DNA from: Desulfuromonadaceae bacterium
Lineage (GTDB): Bacteria; Desulfobacterota; Desulfuromonadia; Geobacterales; Pseudopelobacteraceae
Reading direction: 5' to 3'
Length of the DNA stretch: 64,000 nt
NCBI GenBank assembly: GCA_028683435.1
Contig: JAQUIG010000004.1
Coordinates: 1 to 64,000 of the forward strand
The notes beneath the pieces are model-generated. The model was not told the origin of the DNA, did no database searches, and saw only the letters and a program-made list of their open reading frames with translations. How positions within the stretch are numbered: the first letter of the stretch is position 1; each line of letters begins with the position of its first letter. A program made the position numbers and the translations under genes. Shown here piece by piece: positions 37,113 to 45,888 of this stretch.

Positions 37113-37862
37113 ATGGAATGGCTGACTGACCCGCAGGTCTGGATGGCGCTGGTAACACTGACTGCACTGGAAATAGTACTCGGCATCGATAATATCATCT
37201 TCATCTCGATCCAGGCGAGCAAACTCCCCCTTCATCAGCAGGAGAAAGCCAGGCTTGTCGGCCTCGGATTGGCGATGTTCATCCGCATCGGGCTGCTCTT
37301 TTCGCTGACCTGGCTGATGGGACTCACCTCGCCGCTTTTTTCAGTGATGGGTAACGAGATTTCCGGTCGCGACCTGATCCTCATCTCCGGCGGCTTGTTT
37401 CTGATCTGGAAAAGCACGATGGAGATCCACGAGAAGCTTGAAGGTGAGGAAGAAATCTCATCTACTCATGTCGGGACAACGTTCGGAGCCGCTATTGTGC
37501 AAATCCTGCTGCTTGACGTCGTCTTTTCTCTCGATTCTATCATCACCGCCCTCGGGATGGCGAGCCAGCTCGCGATCATGATTGCCGCGGTCGTCATCGC
37601 GGTCGGTTTCATGATGCTGTTTTCGGGGAAAATAAGTTCCTTCGTGGAAAAACATCCGACGATCAAGATGCTGGCGCTCAGCTTCCTGCTCCTGATCGGC
37701 GTGGCACTGATCGGCGATGGCTTCGACATGCACATTCCGAAGGGATACATTTACTTCGCCATGGCCTTCTCGGTGCTGGTCGAGATGCTCAACCTGAGAC
37801 TCAGGCAGGGCACGCCGGTCAAGCTCCACCAACCGCATCTGGCAGATTCCACTGAACCGTGA
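37113..37862 (+). CDS. TerC-family membrane protein (YkoY/YceF-like)
   Basis: The 249-aa protein has the TerC fold with EIVLGIDNIIFISI and LLLDVVFSLDSIITALGMA, where the Asp and Glu residues in helices are typical. Relatives export Mn2+ or other divalent cations. ATG 37113 follows AAGGAGG. It lies 37 bp after the RHH gene and may be read from the riboswitch promoter. Confidence 0.9.
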   Translation: MEWLTDPQVWMALVTLTALEIVLGIDNIIFISIQASKLPLHQQEKARLVGLGLAMFIRIGLLFSLTWLMGLTSPLFSVMGNEISGRDLILISGGLFLIWKSTMEIHEKLEGEEEISSTHVGTTFGAAIVQILLLDVVFSLDSIITALGMASQLAIMIAAVVIAVGFMMLFSGKISSFVEKHPTIKMLALSFLLLIGVALIGDGFDMHIPKGYIYFAMAFSVLVEMLNLRLRQGTPVKLHQPHLADSTEP

Positions 37863-37936
37863 TGGGCAGGATACGGTAAAAAACAAGTCAATAACCCCCG
37901 GCACAGCCGGGTACGCTGTATCCAAGGAGTCGGAAA

Positions 37937-38371
37937 ATGAAAAACCGAGTTGTAAAACTGTTTACTGTTATGGCCGCCGTACTGTTTGTCAGCATTACCG
38001 TGATGGAACTTAACGCCGAAGCCAGGATCGGCGGCAGCCGTTCGTTCGGCAGCCGCGGTTCACGCAGTTATTCCCGCCCCGCCACTGCACCTACGTACCA
38101 GTCACGCCCGCAGGCTGCGCCCGCACCGGGTGCCTTTCAGCAGCCTGCCGGCGGCGGTTTCATGAGGAGCATGGCTGGCGGCATGATGGGGGGGATGCTG
38201 GGAAGCATGCTTTTCGGCGGCGTTGCCGGAGCGGGGGGCGGCATGGGGAGTGGAACCGGTGGCGGCATCGGCATGTTTGAAATCATTCTGCTGGCGGGTG
38301 GCGGCTACCTCCTTTACCGCTATATGAAAAAGAAAAGAGCCGAGGGTTCCTCTGACACGTATCGTCGGTGA
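37937..38371 (+). CDS. Exported Gly/Met-rich protein resembling the Tim44-like N-terminal region
   Basis: The 144-aa protein has a signal peptide or anchor (about residues 5-28), then a RIGGSRSFGSRGSRSY segment, a Pro/Gln-rich linker, a Gly/Met-rich hydrophobic region (GGMMGGMLGSMLFGG) and a C-terminal membrane helix followed by a Lys-rich tail. This matches the N-terminal half of bacterial Tim44-like proteins, but the C-terminal Tim44 domain is missing. No frameshift is visible, so it may be a genuine short form. Confidence 0.65.
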   Translation: MKNRVVKLFTVMAAVLFVSITVMELNAEARIGGSRSFGSRGSRSYSRPATAPTYQSRPQAAPAPGAFQQPAGGGFMRSMAGGMMGGMLGSMLFGGVAGAGGGMGSGTGGGIGMFEIILLAGGGYLLYRYMKKKRAEGSSDTYRR

Positions 38372-38426
38372 CCATAAATCGGAAGCACGTGGCTGTCAGG
38401 TAAATACAGCCCCCAAGGGGACGGCA

Positions 38427-41102
38427 ATGATTAAAAACAAGTTTATTCTGGTTCTGATTCTGGCGTCGGTGCTGCTGCCTTTCGCTTCATCACTGATCAA
38501 TTTTTATACCGATTGGCTCTTTTTCGTTGAGACCGGTTTCTCATCGGTCTTTATGACAACACTGTACGCCAAGACAGGGGCGGGGCTACTCTTCGGGGCG
38601 GTCCTCTTTGCCGTGCTTTTGATCAATGTATTATACGCGAACAGAGCGCACTTCCCCTACAGCGGCGCTTTTATGGTGGGTGGCAACATCCGCGTGCAGC
38701 GGGATGCTGTCGTTCGTTTTGTAAAGCCTCTTGCCATTCTGGCCAGCCTGTTGCTGGCGCTGCTGGCGGGTAACTGGGGCGCCATGCGCTGGGAAGAGAT
38801 TCTGTTATTCACGAACAGGGTCGATGTCGGCAGCGTCGATCCGGTTATCGGCAAGGATATCGGCTTCTATCTGTTCAGCCTCCCGTTCTGGGAGATGCTC
38901 AGAGGCTTTGCCGGTTTCATGCTGCTGGCGACCGCTGTCGTGATTGGAGTCGTGTACTTTGTGCGCGGCGGTATCAATCTGACGGAGCGAGGTGCGACTG
39001 TTGATGAAAAGGTTCGCCGGCATCTGGCTGTTTTGGTCGGGGTTTTTGCCTTCGTTATCGCCGCCGGTTTCTATCTGGACAGTTTCAGGCTGCTGTACGC
39101 CAATAACGGCGCCTTTTATGGCGCAGGGTACGTCGATGTCAACTCGCGCCTCCTGACTTTCCGGATACTGACGTTCCTGACTCCGCTGGCGGGGATCATG
39201 CTCGCGGTCGGCATTTGGAAAGGCGCGTGGCGCATGGCGCTGCTGCCGCCGGTCGTCGTGGTTGCACTGTACGTGATCGGCATCCGGGTCTATCCCGGAT
39301 TGCTGCAGAAATTCAAGGTTGCGCCGAATGAACTGGCCCTTGAGACACCTTATATCAAGAATAACCTTAAATTTACCCGTTTCGGCTACGATCTGGAAAA
39401 GATTGAAACGGTGCCGTTCGATGTCGATACGAAGCTTTCCGCTGCCGATATCGCCAACAACGATGCCACCATCAAGAACATCCGCCTCTGGGACCATGCG
39501 CCGCTGCTCAAAACATACAGCCAGCTGCAGCAGATCAGGACCTATTACAAGTTTTTCGACGTGGACAACGACCGTTACAAGGTGAACGGTCAGTACACCC
39601 AGGTCATGCTGTCGCCGCGTGAACTTTCCTACGCCGATCTCCCGAGCAAGAACTGGATCAACGAGCGCCTCATCTTCACCCACGGCAACGGCATCACCTT
39701 CGGTCCGGTCAGCCGGATCAGCAAGGAGGGGTTGCCGGAATTTTTCGTCAAGGATATCCCGGCCGTCAGTCTGGCCGACATCAAGGTAACCAGGCCGGAA
39801 ATCTATTTTGGCGAGCTCTCCAACGACTATGTGGTTGTCAAGACCAAGGTTCCGGAATTCAGCTATCCGACCGCCACCGGCGACATCAATACGACTTATG
39901 CCGGAACGGGCGGCGTGCCGATCGATTCACTCCTTAAAAAGGCCCTCTTTGCTGCCAAATTCAGGACGGAGAAGATTCTCCTCTCGTCTGACATAACCGC
40001 GGAGAGCCGGGTCATCTACAACCGCAACATCAACGAGCGGGTCAGGGCGATCGCACCCTTCCTCCGTTTCGATGGCGATCCCTACATGGTCGTTGACGGA
40101 AAGGGGAGGCTCAAATGGATGATCGATGCCTACACCTACTCGGACCGTCTCCCCTATTCGAAGCCGCTCAGGGGTGGCATCAACTACATGAGAAACTCTG
40201 TCAAAACGGTTGTCGATGCCTATGACGGCTCGGTCGACTTCTACATCAGCGAGCCGGATGATGTGCTGGTGAAGGTCTACAGCCGGATGTTTCCGGGGCT
40301 GCTCAAGCCGATGTCAGCCATGCCTGGCGACCTGCGCACGCATGTCCGCTACCCGCATCAGTTCCTTCAGATTCAGGCCGCCATGTTTGCCTCCTACCAC
40401 ATGACCGACCCGAAGGTGTTCTACAACAAGGAGAATCTCTGGGAGATCCCGGCACTTGGCGAGAAGCCGATGGAGCCGTACTACACGATCATGAAGCTGC
40501 CGGGTGAAAAAGTGGAGGAGTACATCCTGCTGCTGCCGTTCACGCCCTCTAAGCGGGACAACCTGGCGGCATGGCTGACGGCACGCTGTGACGGGGAAAA
40601 TTACGGTAAAATCATGGCCTATACCTTCCCGCGAGATCGCTTGATCTATGGGCCGAAACAGATCGACGCCCGTATCAATCAGGATTCATTCATCTCGCAG
40701 CAGCTGTCACTTTGGAGCCAGCGCGGTTCGGAAGTTATCCGGGGGAGCCTGCTCGTGATACCGATTGAAAAGTCGCTGCTCTACGTTCAGCCGCTGTTCC
40801 TTGCCGCGGACAAGGCCGGACTGCCGGAGCTGAAACGGGTCATCGTCGCCTTCGGAGACCAGGTCGTCATGGAGGAAAATCTGGAGCTTGCCCTGCAACG
40901 GATCTTCGGTGGCAAGAAAGCTGCCGCTGCTGTTGTTGCCGGGGCGGTCCCGGCAGATTCAAAAGCATCGCCGGTATCACTGGCCAAAGAAGCGATGAGC
41001 ATCTATGAAAAGGCAACAACCCTGCAGCGCCAGGGTAGCTGGGCCGGTTATGGCGAGGAGTTGAAGAAGCTTGAGCAGGTTCTGAAGAGGATGGCGCAGT
41101 AG
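38427..41102 (+). CDS. UPF0182-family large membrane protein
   Basis: The 891-aa protein matches UPF0182: seven or so N-terminal membrane helices (to about residue 300), then a large extracytoplasmic domain with conserved stretches such as IKNIRLWDHAPLL, YYKFFDVDNDRY, MLSPRELSY, NWINERLIFTHGNG and RVRAIAPFLRFDGDPY, and a flexible Ala-rich tail before a C-terminal helix. No biochemical role is firmly known. AGGGGA precedes the ATG. It is 55 bp after the Tim44-like gene. Confidence 0.9.
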   Translation: MIKNKFILVLILASVLLPFASSLINFYTDWLFFVETGFSSVFMTTLYAKTGAGLLFGAVLFAVLLINVLYANRAHFPYSGAFMVGGNIRVQRDAVVRFVKPLAILASLLLALLAGNWGAMRWEEILLFTNRVDVGSVDPVIGKDIGFYLFSLPFWEMLRGFAGFMLLATAVVIGVVYFVRGGINLTERGATVDEKVRRHLAVLVGVFAFVIAAGFYLDSFRLLYANNGAFYGAGYVDVNSRLLTFRILTFLTPLAGIMLAVGIWKGAWRMALLPPVVVVALYVIGIRVYPGLLQKFKVAPNELALETPYIKNNLKFTRFGYDLEKIETVPFDVDTKLSAADIANNDATIKNIRLWDHAPLLKTYSQLQQIRTYYKFFDVDNDRYKVNGQYTQVMLSPRELSYADLPSKNWINERLIFTHGNGITFGPVSRISKEGLPEFFVKDIPAVSLADIKVTRPEIYFGELSNDYVVVKTKVPEFSYPTATGDINTTYAGTGGVPIDSLLKKALFAAKFRTEKILLSSDITAESRVIYNRNINERVRAIAPFLRFDGDPYMVVDGKGRLKWMIDAYTYSDRLPYSKPLRGGINYMRNSVKTVVDAYDGSVDFYISEPDDVLVKVYSRMFPGLLKPMSAMPGDLRTHVRYPHQFLQIQAAMFASYHMTDPKVFYNKENLWEIPALGEKPMEPYYTIMKLPGEKVEEYILLLPFTPSKRDNLAAWLTARCDGENYGKIMAYTFPRDRLIYGPKQIDARINQDSFISQQLSLWSQRGSEVIRGSLLVIPIEKSLLYVQPLFLAADKAGLPELKRVIVAFGDQVVMEENLELALQRIFGGKKAAAAVVAGAVPADSKASPVSLAKEAMSIYEKATTLQRQGSWAGYGEELKKLEQVLKRMAQ

Positions 41103-41159
41103 CGGCTTGTTAAATCGGGATGGTAAAAAACAGGCAGGACCAAAATAACAGGAATTTGC

Positions 41160-41750
41160 ATGGAACAAACAATTTTCCTCACCACCTTCGGATTGATTTT
41201 TCTGGCGGAACTGGGTGACAAGACCCAACTGACCGCCATGGCCCTGGCGTTGCGCTACCCGTGGCAGCGGATTTTTGTGGGGATAGCGGCCGCCTTTGTG
41301 GTGCTTAACCTGGCGGCGGTCGTGGTAGGGAAGGTGCTGTTTCTGTTGTTGCCGGTCTTCTGGGTGACACTCGTTTCAGCGGTGCTCTTTCTCTATTTCG
41401 GCTATAGCACGCTGCGGCACGCCTGTGACAGCGAGGGTGATGAAGACGGGCCGCCACCCACAGCGGCCACTGCTGCCCGCACCGCTTTTATTATGATCTT
41501 CATGGCTGAGTTGGGTGACAAAACCCAACTGGTGACCGCCAGTCAGGCGGCTCAATATTCCGAGAGCCTGATGGGGATGAGCATGGTCTTTGTGGCGTCC
41601 ACTCTGGCGTTGTGGATTGTGTCGCTGCTGGGTATTTTTGCCGGCAAGCAGCTGGTTCGCTTCATTCCGTTATGCTGGATTCACCGCACCGCTGGTGTTA
41701 TGTTTTTGCTGTTCGGAGTTGCGGCACTTTGGAAGCTCAAGGGGATATGA
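41160..41750 (+). CDS. GDT1/TMEM165 (UPF0016) family divalent cation transporter
   Basis: The 196-aa protein has two copies of the signature ELGDKTQL (about residues 17-24 and 116-123) in a duplicated three-plus-three helix arrangement with an acidic loop (DSEGDEDG) between. Family members export Mn2+ or exchange Ca2+. No riboswitch is visible in the short gap upstream. It is 57 bp after the UPF0182 gene. Confidence 0.93.
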   Translation: MEQTIFLTTFGLIFLAELGDKTQLTAMALALRYPWQRIFVGIAAAFVVLNLAAVVVGKVLFLLLPVFWVTLVSAVLFLYFGYSTLRHACDSEGDEDGPPPTAATAARTAFIMIFMAELGDKTQLVTASQAAQYSESLMGMSMVFVASTLALWIVSLLGIFAGKQLVRFIPLCWIHRTAGVMFLLFGVAALWKLKGI

Positions 41751-41847
41751 CGATCAGGTCATCCCCTGCGGAGTGATGATATAGTGGTTCGTGCCAGCGA
41801 CCAAGTAAACTGCATTGGTGTACTGTCGCCATGAGGAAAGGAAACGG

Positions 41848-42765
41848 ATGTCAGAACAATCTATAATGTGGGTAGCGTTCGGGCTGTTGATGCTGGTTAT
41901 GCTGGTTATTGACCTCGGTCTGAACCGAAGGAGCCACGAGATTTCCTTCCGGGAGTCGCTTACCTGGAGCGGTGTATGGATTACGTTGGCCCTGCTTTTT
42001 AACGCCGGGATCTATTACTATCTGGGGCAGACCAAGGCGCTGGAGTTCTTCACCGGATATGTCATTGAAAAATCACTTTCGGTAGACAACCTTTTTGTCT
42101 TTATCATGATATTTTCCTATTTTCATATCTCCCGGTTGCACCAGCCGAAGATACTCAAGTGGGGGATTATCGGTGCACTGGTGTTGCGGGGGATCTTCAT
42201 CTTTGTCGGGATCGAGCTGCTGGAGACGTTTCACTGGATGATCTATATCTTCGGCGTCATCCTGATCATCACCGGCATCAAGATGGCTTTCGGTGGCGAG
42301 GATAAGATCGAACCGGAGAAGAATCTGCTGGTAAAGCTGGTGAGGAGATTCGTTCCTATTACCAAGCGAGCCTGTGGTGACCGCTTTTTCATAAATAAAA
42401 ACGGGATACGCGCTGCCACCCCGCTGTTCCTGACCCTCGTGATGGTGGAATCGAGTGATGTGATCTTCGCGCTTGATTCCATTCCGGCCGTCTTCGCCGT
42501 TTCCCGGGATCCCTTTATCGTCTATACATCCAATATTTTCGCCATCATGGGACTCAGGGCTCTCTATTTTCTCCTCTCCAATGTGATGGGCATGTTTGCC
42601 TATCTGAAGCTGGGTATATCCTTTGTCCTCGCCTTTGTGGGGGTCAAGATGCTGCTGGCGGATACCCGCTTCGAAATTCCGATCTATTTTTCGCTCGGCG
42701 TGATTTTCGGCGTACTGGCTATTTCAATCATTTCCTCGATTATTATTGGTAAAAGGAGTAGATAA
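41848..42765 (+). CDS. TerC-family protein, Alx-like
   Basis: The 305-aa protein has the longer Alx-type layout: YVIEKSLSVDNLFVFIMIF, a GGEDKIEPEKN loop, FLTLVMVESSDVIFALDSIPAVFA, then YFLLSNVMGMFAYLKLGIS. The ESSDVIFALDS motif supplies acidic residues in a helix. E. coli Alx helps export Mn2+. ATG 41848 follows AGGAAAGGAAA. It is separate from the first TerC gene by the UPF0182 and GDT1 genes. Confidence 0.93.
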   Translation: MSEQSIMWVAFGLLMLVMLVIDLGLNRRSHEISFRESLTWSGVWITLALLFNAGIYYYLGQTKALEFFTGYVIEKSLSVDNLFVFIMIFSYFHISRLHQPKILKWGIIGALVLRGIFIFVGIELLETFHWMIYIFGVILIITGIKMAFGGEDKIEPEKNLLVKLVRRFVPITKRACGDRFFINKNGIRAATPLFLTLVMVESSDVIFALDSIPAVFAVSRDPFIVYTSNIFAIMGLRALYFLLSNVMGMFAYLKLGISFVLAFVGVKMLLADTRFEIPIYFSLGVIFGVLAISIISSIIIGKRSR

Positions 42766-42885
42766 TCTCTTTTGCCGACGGGGGAAGATCAGTGAGCCCA
42801 AAAGGCTGTAGGGGTAATTGACGATCAGGAAAAGTATTGCCGGCGTTTGCATGCTGTTTATCACACGACGGAGGTTTCAGCGACC

Positions 42886-43947
42886 ATGGACCGTTCCTTG
42901 TTCACAACATTGCTGGCATATTCCTTTGCCATGCTGCTCATGTATCTGCTGTACGCTATTCTTGCCCCGTTTCTGGCGCCACTGGTGTGGGCTGGCGCCA
43001 TTGGCGTCATTACCCTCCCGCTCTATGAAATACTCCTCAACCGCTGCAAGGGGTGTGAAATAACCTCCTCCGCGTTGCTGACCCTGGCGGTTGTACTGGC
43101 CGTTGTTCTCCCGCTGGTAGCCCTGATCTTCACCATCTCCCGTGAAGCCGCCCTGGTGTATCAATATCTGGAAAATGCGACCGCAGGGGGCTCGGCGGTT
43201 GCGTTTGGCGACATCCTGCAACATCCTTTGCTCCTCCCTTGGCTGGAACGGGTCAGAGGCCTGACCCATCTGCTCAATCTGGAGCTGGACCTGGAGGCCA
43301 TGTTATTGCCGGCAGTAAAAAACGGGATTGCCGTCATGCTGAATTATTCGACGGGAATAGTTAAGAATTTTATCGGACTTCTGTTCAAGCTGGTCCTGAT
43401 GGTGATAACTCTCTTTTTCATCTACAAGGACGGGACAAGGTTCATGCAACGTTTCTGGCTGGTTATTGCCATCAGGGATGGACTGAGGGCAACTGTCGTT
43501 GAAACGATCACCCGCGTATTGGGTGCGGTAATGTACGGGATCGTGCTGACCTGCCTGGTGCAGGGGGTACTTGGTGGAGTTGGATTCTGGGCTGCCGGTC
43601 TCCCCTCTCCGATCCTGTTTGGCGCGTTAATGGCGGTCTGTGCCCTCATTCCGGTTATAGGCACCGCCCTGATATGGCTTCCCGGAGCACTCTATCTGCT
43701 GATGCAGGGGCAAACAATGCACGGGCTGCTGCTGATCGCCTGGTGTATTGTTGTCGTCAGCGGCATCGACAACGTTATTCGCCCTCTGTTTATCAGCGGC
43801 AGGTCCAAGCTTCATATTCTTGTTATTCTACTTGGCGTGTTCGGTGGAATACTGGCCTTTGGGATTACGGGGGTTGTGGCCGGTCCGATTATTCTGGCAC
43901 TCGCTCTTGTCTTTTTCGAAGAGTCCCGTCAGGAGATGGCAACGTGA
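42886..43947 (+). CDS. AI-2E family transporter (PerM-like)
   Basis: The 353-aa protein has about eight hydrophobic segments in the PerM/TqsA pattern: an N-terminal pair (YAILAPFLAPLVWAGAIGVIT), ALLTLAVVLAVVLPLVALIF, a periplasmic helical section, LVMGITLFFIYKDG-like VMVITLFFIYKDGTRF, then AALPVIGTALIWLPGAL-type ALIPVIGTALIWLPGA. Substrate unknown; relatives have been linked to autoinducer export or Na+/H+ exchange. ATG 42886 is preferred over an upstream TTG 42847; GGAGG is about 11 nt away. Confidence 0.85.
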   Translation: MDRSLFTTLLAYSFAMLLMYLLYAILAPFLAPLVWAGAIGVITLPLYEILLNRCKGCEITSSALLTLAVVLAVVLPLVALIFTISREAALVYQYLENATAGGSAVAFGDILQHPLLLPWLERVRGLTHLLNLELDLEAMLLPAVKNGIAVMLNYSTGIVKNFIGLLFKLVLMVITLFFIYKDGTRFMQRFWLVIAIRDGLRATVVETITRVLGAVMYGIVLTCLVQGVLGGVGFWAAGLPSPILFGALMAVCALIPVIGTALIWLPGALYLLMQGQTMHGLLLIAWCIVVVSGIDNVIRPLFISGRSKLHILVILLGVFGGILAFGITGVVAGPIILALALVFFEESRQEMAT

Positions 43948-44438
43948 AAATTACCCTGCTGACGCATTTCAAAGAGTTCGAAAAACGATCCAATACCGGC
44001 CGCCTGGTGATTGACGTTCTGGGGATTGCTGCCGAACAGCTCTGCTGGGATCGGATGAATCCACCTGCCCGGCTGCTCGAGGAAATCGGGGCTGGAGGGG
44101 TTGCACTGATCTATCCCGGCTCCATGGGCGACGCTGGAGATGATATGACAGGCATACACCAAGTTGTCCTGATCGATGGGACATGGCATGAAGCCCGTAA
44201 AATACATCAGCGGAGCCCCTATCTGCAGAATATTCGTCGTATCTGTCTGGCCACAGGAGCAAAGTCAGTATACAACCTCCGGAAAAATCAGAAGGAATTC
44301 GGTTTGTGTACCGCTGAATGCGTCATTGAAGTACTGCGTCTTTCGGGGGACATAGCGGAAGCAGAGCGGCTGCAGGAACGGTTCCTGGCATTCATCAGGC
44401 CGCCAGGCGCCATGCGGGGAGTGGTGCAGGGGCATTAG
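43944..44438 (+). CDS. DTW-domain tRNA-uridine aminocarboxypropyltransferase (TapT-like)
   Basis: The 164-aa protein has the DTW/TapT signature VLIDGTWHEARKI and a preceding hydrophobic GGVALIYPGS strand, and a CTAECVIEVLRLSGD stretch near the end. TapT adds a 3-amino-3-carboxypropyl group to U47 of tRNA using SAM. Cys residues usually present near the N-terminus of longer forms are missing here. GTG 43944 overlaps the preceding stop, with AGGAG upstream, so it is translationally coupled to the AI-2E gene. Confidence 0.82.
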   Translation: MKITLLTHFKEFEKRSNTGRLVIDVLGIAAEQLCWDRMNPPARLLEEIGAGGVALIYPGSMGDAGDDMTGIHQVVLIDGTWHEARKIHQRSPYLQNIRRICLATGAKSVYNLRKNQKEFGLCTAECVIEVLRLSGDIAEAERLQERFLAFIRPPGAMRGVVQGH

Positions 44439-44492
44439 CTGTGTGCAACAAAATATCTTATTTAAAAAGTCCAGACCGGGGGAGTGTCTTTT

Positions 44493-45098
44493 TCACGCTT
44501 TAAATTTGTTTTCAGTGCCGGAGAGCAGTCGTCGGATATTTTCATGGTGCCGAATAATAACTATCAGAGCAATTACAAGCGTCACGACGGTATCAGTTCT
44601 GTTCCCTCCCAAAAAAAACACCGCCAGCGGCATGACGGTCGCCGCAGCGATTGAGCCGAGAGAAACATACCGCCAAAAAAACATAAAAACGGCAAAAATC
44701 GCTATTGCGATTGCAACCGCCAAGGGAGCCAGTGCGAGAAAAACGCCCAACGCAGTAGCGACCCCCTTTCCCCCCCTGAATTTGAGAAAAACAGAAAAAA
44801 CATGACCGCAAAAAGCGGCCAGCCCGACCCAGGCGGCAAATTCGGGAGGGAGCGCGCTGGACTTGACGAGGAGAACAGGAAGAAGCCCTTTCAGGCAGTC
44901 GCCGATCAACGTTATGATGCCAACCCTGCGGCCGACGGTCCGGTACAGATTGGTCGCGCCGATGTTGCCGCTCCCCTCCTTGCGGACATCGATCCCATAC
45001 GCCTTGCCGAGCAAAACTCCGGTCGGGATAGATCCTGTTACATATGCCGCCACGATCACGATAAGCAGCGCGGCAATGTGTGCCCAGTCTCCTGTCAC
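44493..45098 (-). CDS. plsY: Glycerol-3-phosphate acyltransferase PlsY
   Basis: PlsY acylates glycerol-3-phosphate with acyl-phosphate in the inner membrane, the first step of phospholipid synthesis. The 201-aa protein has the three conserved loops: GSGNIGATN (about 43-51), FRGGKGVAT (about 107-115) and RHHENIRRLLSGTE (about 180-193). Its ATG overlaps the bamD stop by 4 bp. Confidence 0.97.
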   Translation of the reverse strand: MTGDWAHIAALLIVIVAAYVTGSIPTGVLLGKAYGIDVRKEGSGNIGATNLYRTVGRRVGIITLIGDCLKGLLPVLLVKSSALPPEFAAWVGLAAFCGHVFSVFLKFRGGKGVATALGVFLALAPLAVAIAIAIFAVFMFFWRYVSLGSIAAATVMPLAVFFLGGNRTDTVVTLVIALIVIIRHHENIRRLLSGTENKFKA

Positions 45099-45832
45099 CG
45101 CATCGCCTTTCCGGCATCAGCAACGTAGGCACTGCCGGGAAATTCCTTGATAAGCTGGCCAAGCACCTCGCGCCCCTTTTCTTGCTGGCCATCCTCCAGA
45201 TATGCTTTTCCCAGATAATACAGCACTTCATCGCGACGTGCCGAGTCGTCAAACGTCTTGAGAGATTCTTCAAAACGGGCAATGGCGGCTTTAAAAGCTC
45301 CACTCTTCAGGTAAAAGCGTCCAACGTAAAGCTCGTACTGTAGCTGCTTGTCGCGGCACTGGCGCCGTTTCTCCTGCACCTCTGCAAGCTGGGCACCCGT
45401 CGGGTAGAGGTTAAGGTATGAATCGAAGATTATTTGCGCGTTTTTCACCGGCGTCTGGTCTGTGTCGATACTGTGAATCTGGTTGAAATGGCTTAAGCCC
45501 TGTCGATACAGCGCAAAGTCTGCTTGCGGGTGTTTGGGGTGGAGTTTCCGGAAATCCTCATAAGCCGCCGCCGCCTCGATATAATCCTTGTTCAGGAAGT
45601 AGGCGTTGGCAATATTAAGCTCGGCTTTTGTTGAAAGTTCCGTGGACTGATACGATTCCTTCACCTTTTTCCAGCTGGTGATGGCATCTTCATATTTCCC
45701 CTTTTGATAGAGCTGCTCCCCTTCGTTATAGAGCTGGTCAGCCGACTTGTTTGCCTGCTGCACAGTGGCGCACCCCTGGAAAAGCGCTGAGGCAAGAATT
45801 AAAAAGGTGATTAGTTTTGCATATGTTTTCAT
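45095..45832 (-). CDS. bamD: Outer-membrane assembly lipoprotein BamD
   Basis: BamD is the essential TPR lipoprotein of the BAM complex that inserts outer-membrane proteins. The 245-aa precursor has a signal peptide and lipobox at Cys21 (LFQGCAT) and five TPR-like helix pairs, including LYNEGEQLYQKGKYEDAITSW, LNIANAYFLNKDYIEAAAAYEDF and LYYLGKAYLEDGQQEKG. Followed directly by plsY. Confidence 0.95.
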   Translation of the reverse strand: MKTYAKLITFLILASALFQGCATVQQANKSADQLYNEGEQLYQKGKYEDAITSWKKVKESYQSTELSTKAELNIANAYFLNKDYIEAAAAYEDFRKLHPKHPQADFALYRQGLSHFNQIHSIDTDQTPVKNAQIIFDSYLNLYPTGAQLAEVQEKRRQCRDKQLQYELYVGRFYLKSGAFKAAIARFEESLKTFDDSARRDEVLYYLGKAYLEDGQQEKGREVLGQLIKEFPGSAYVADAGKAMR

Positions 45833-45888
45833 ACGTATCCTTTTTGAGCCGGATGTTGCCGAGCCGGGTGATTAGATTCCCTCAGGCA

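Noticed and set aside
38805..39683. 292-codon open frame antisense to UPF0182
   Set aside because: Lies wholly within a conserved gene and has the charged, repetitive look of an antisense shadow.
44467..44500. Possible terminator between the DTW gene and plsY
   Set aside because: Only a 4-bp stem with A/T runs; too weak to call.
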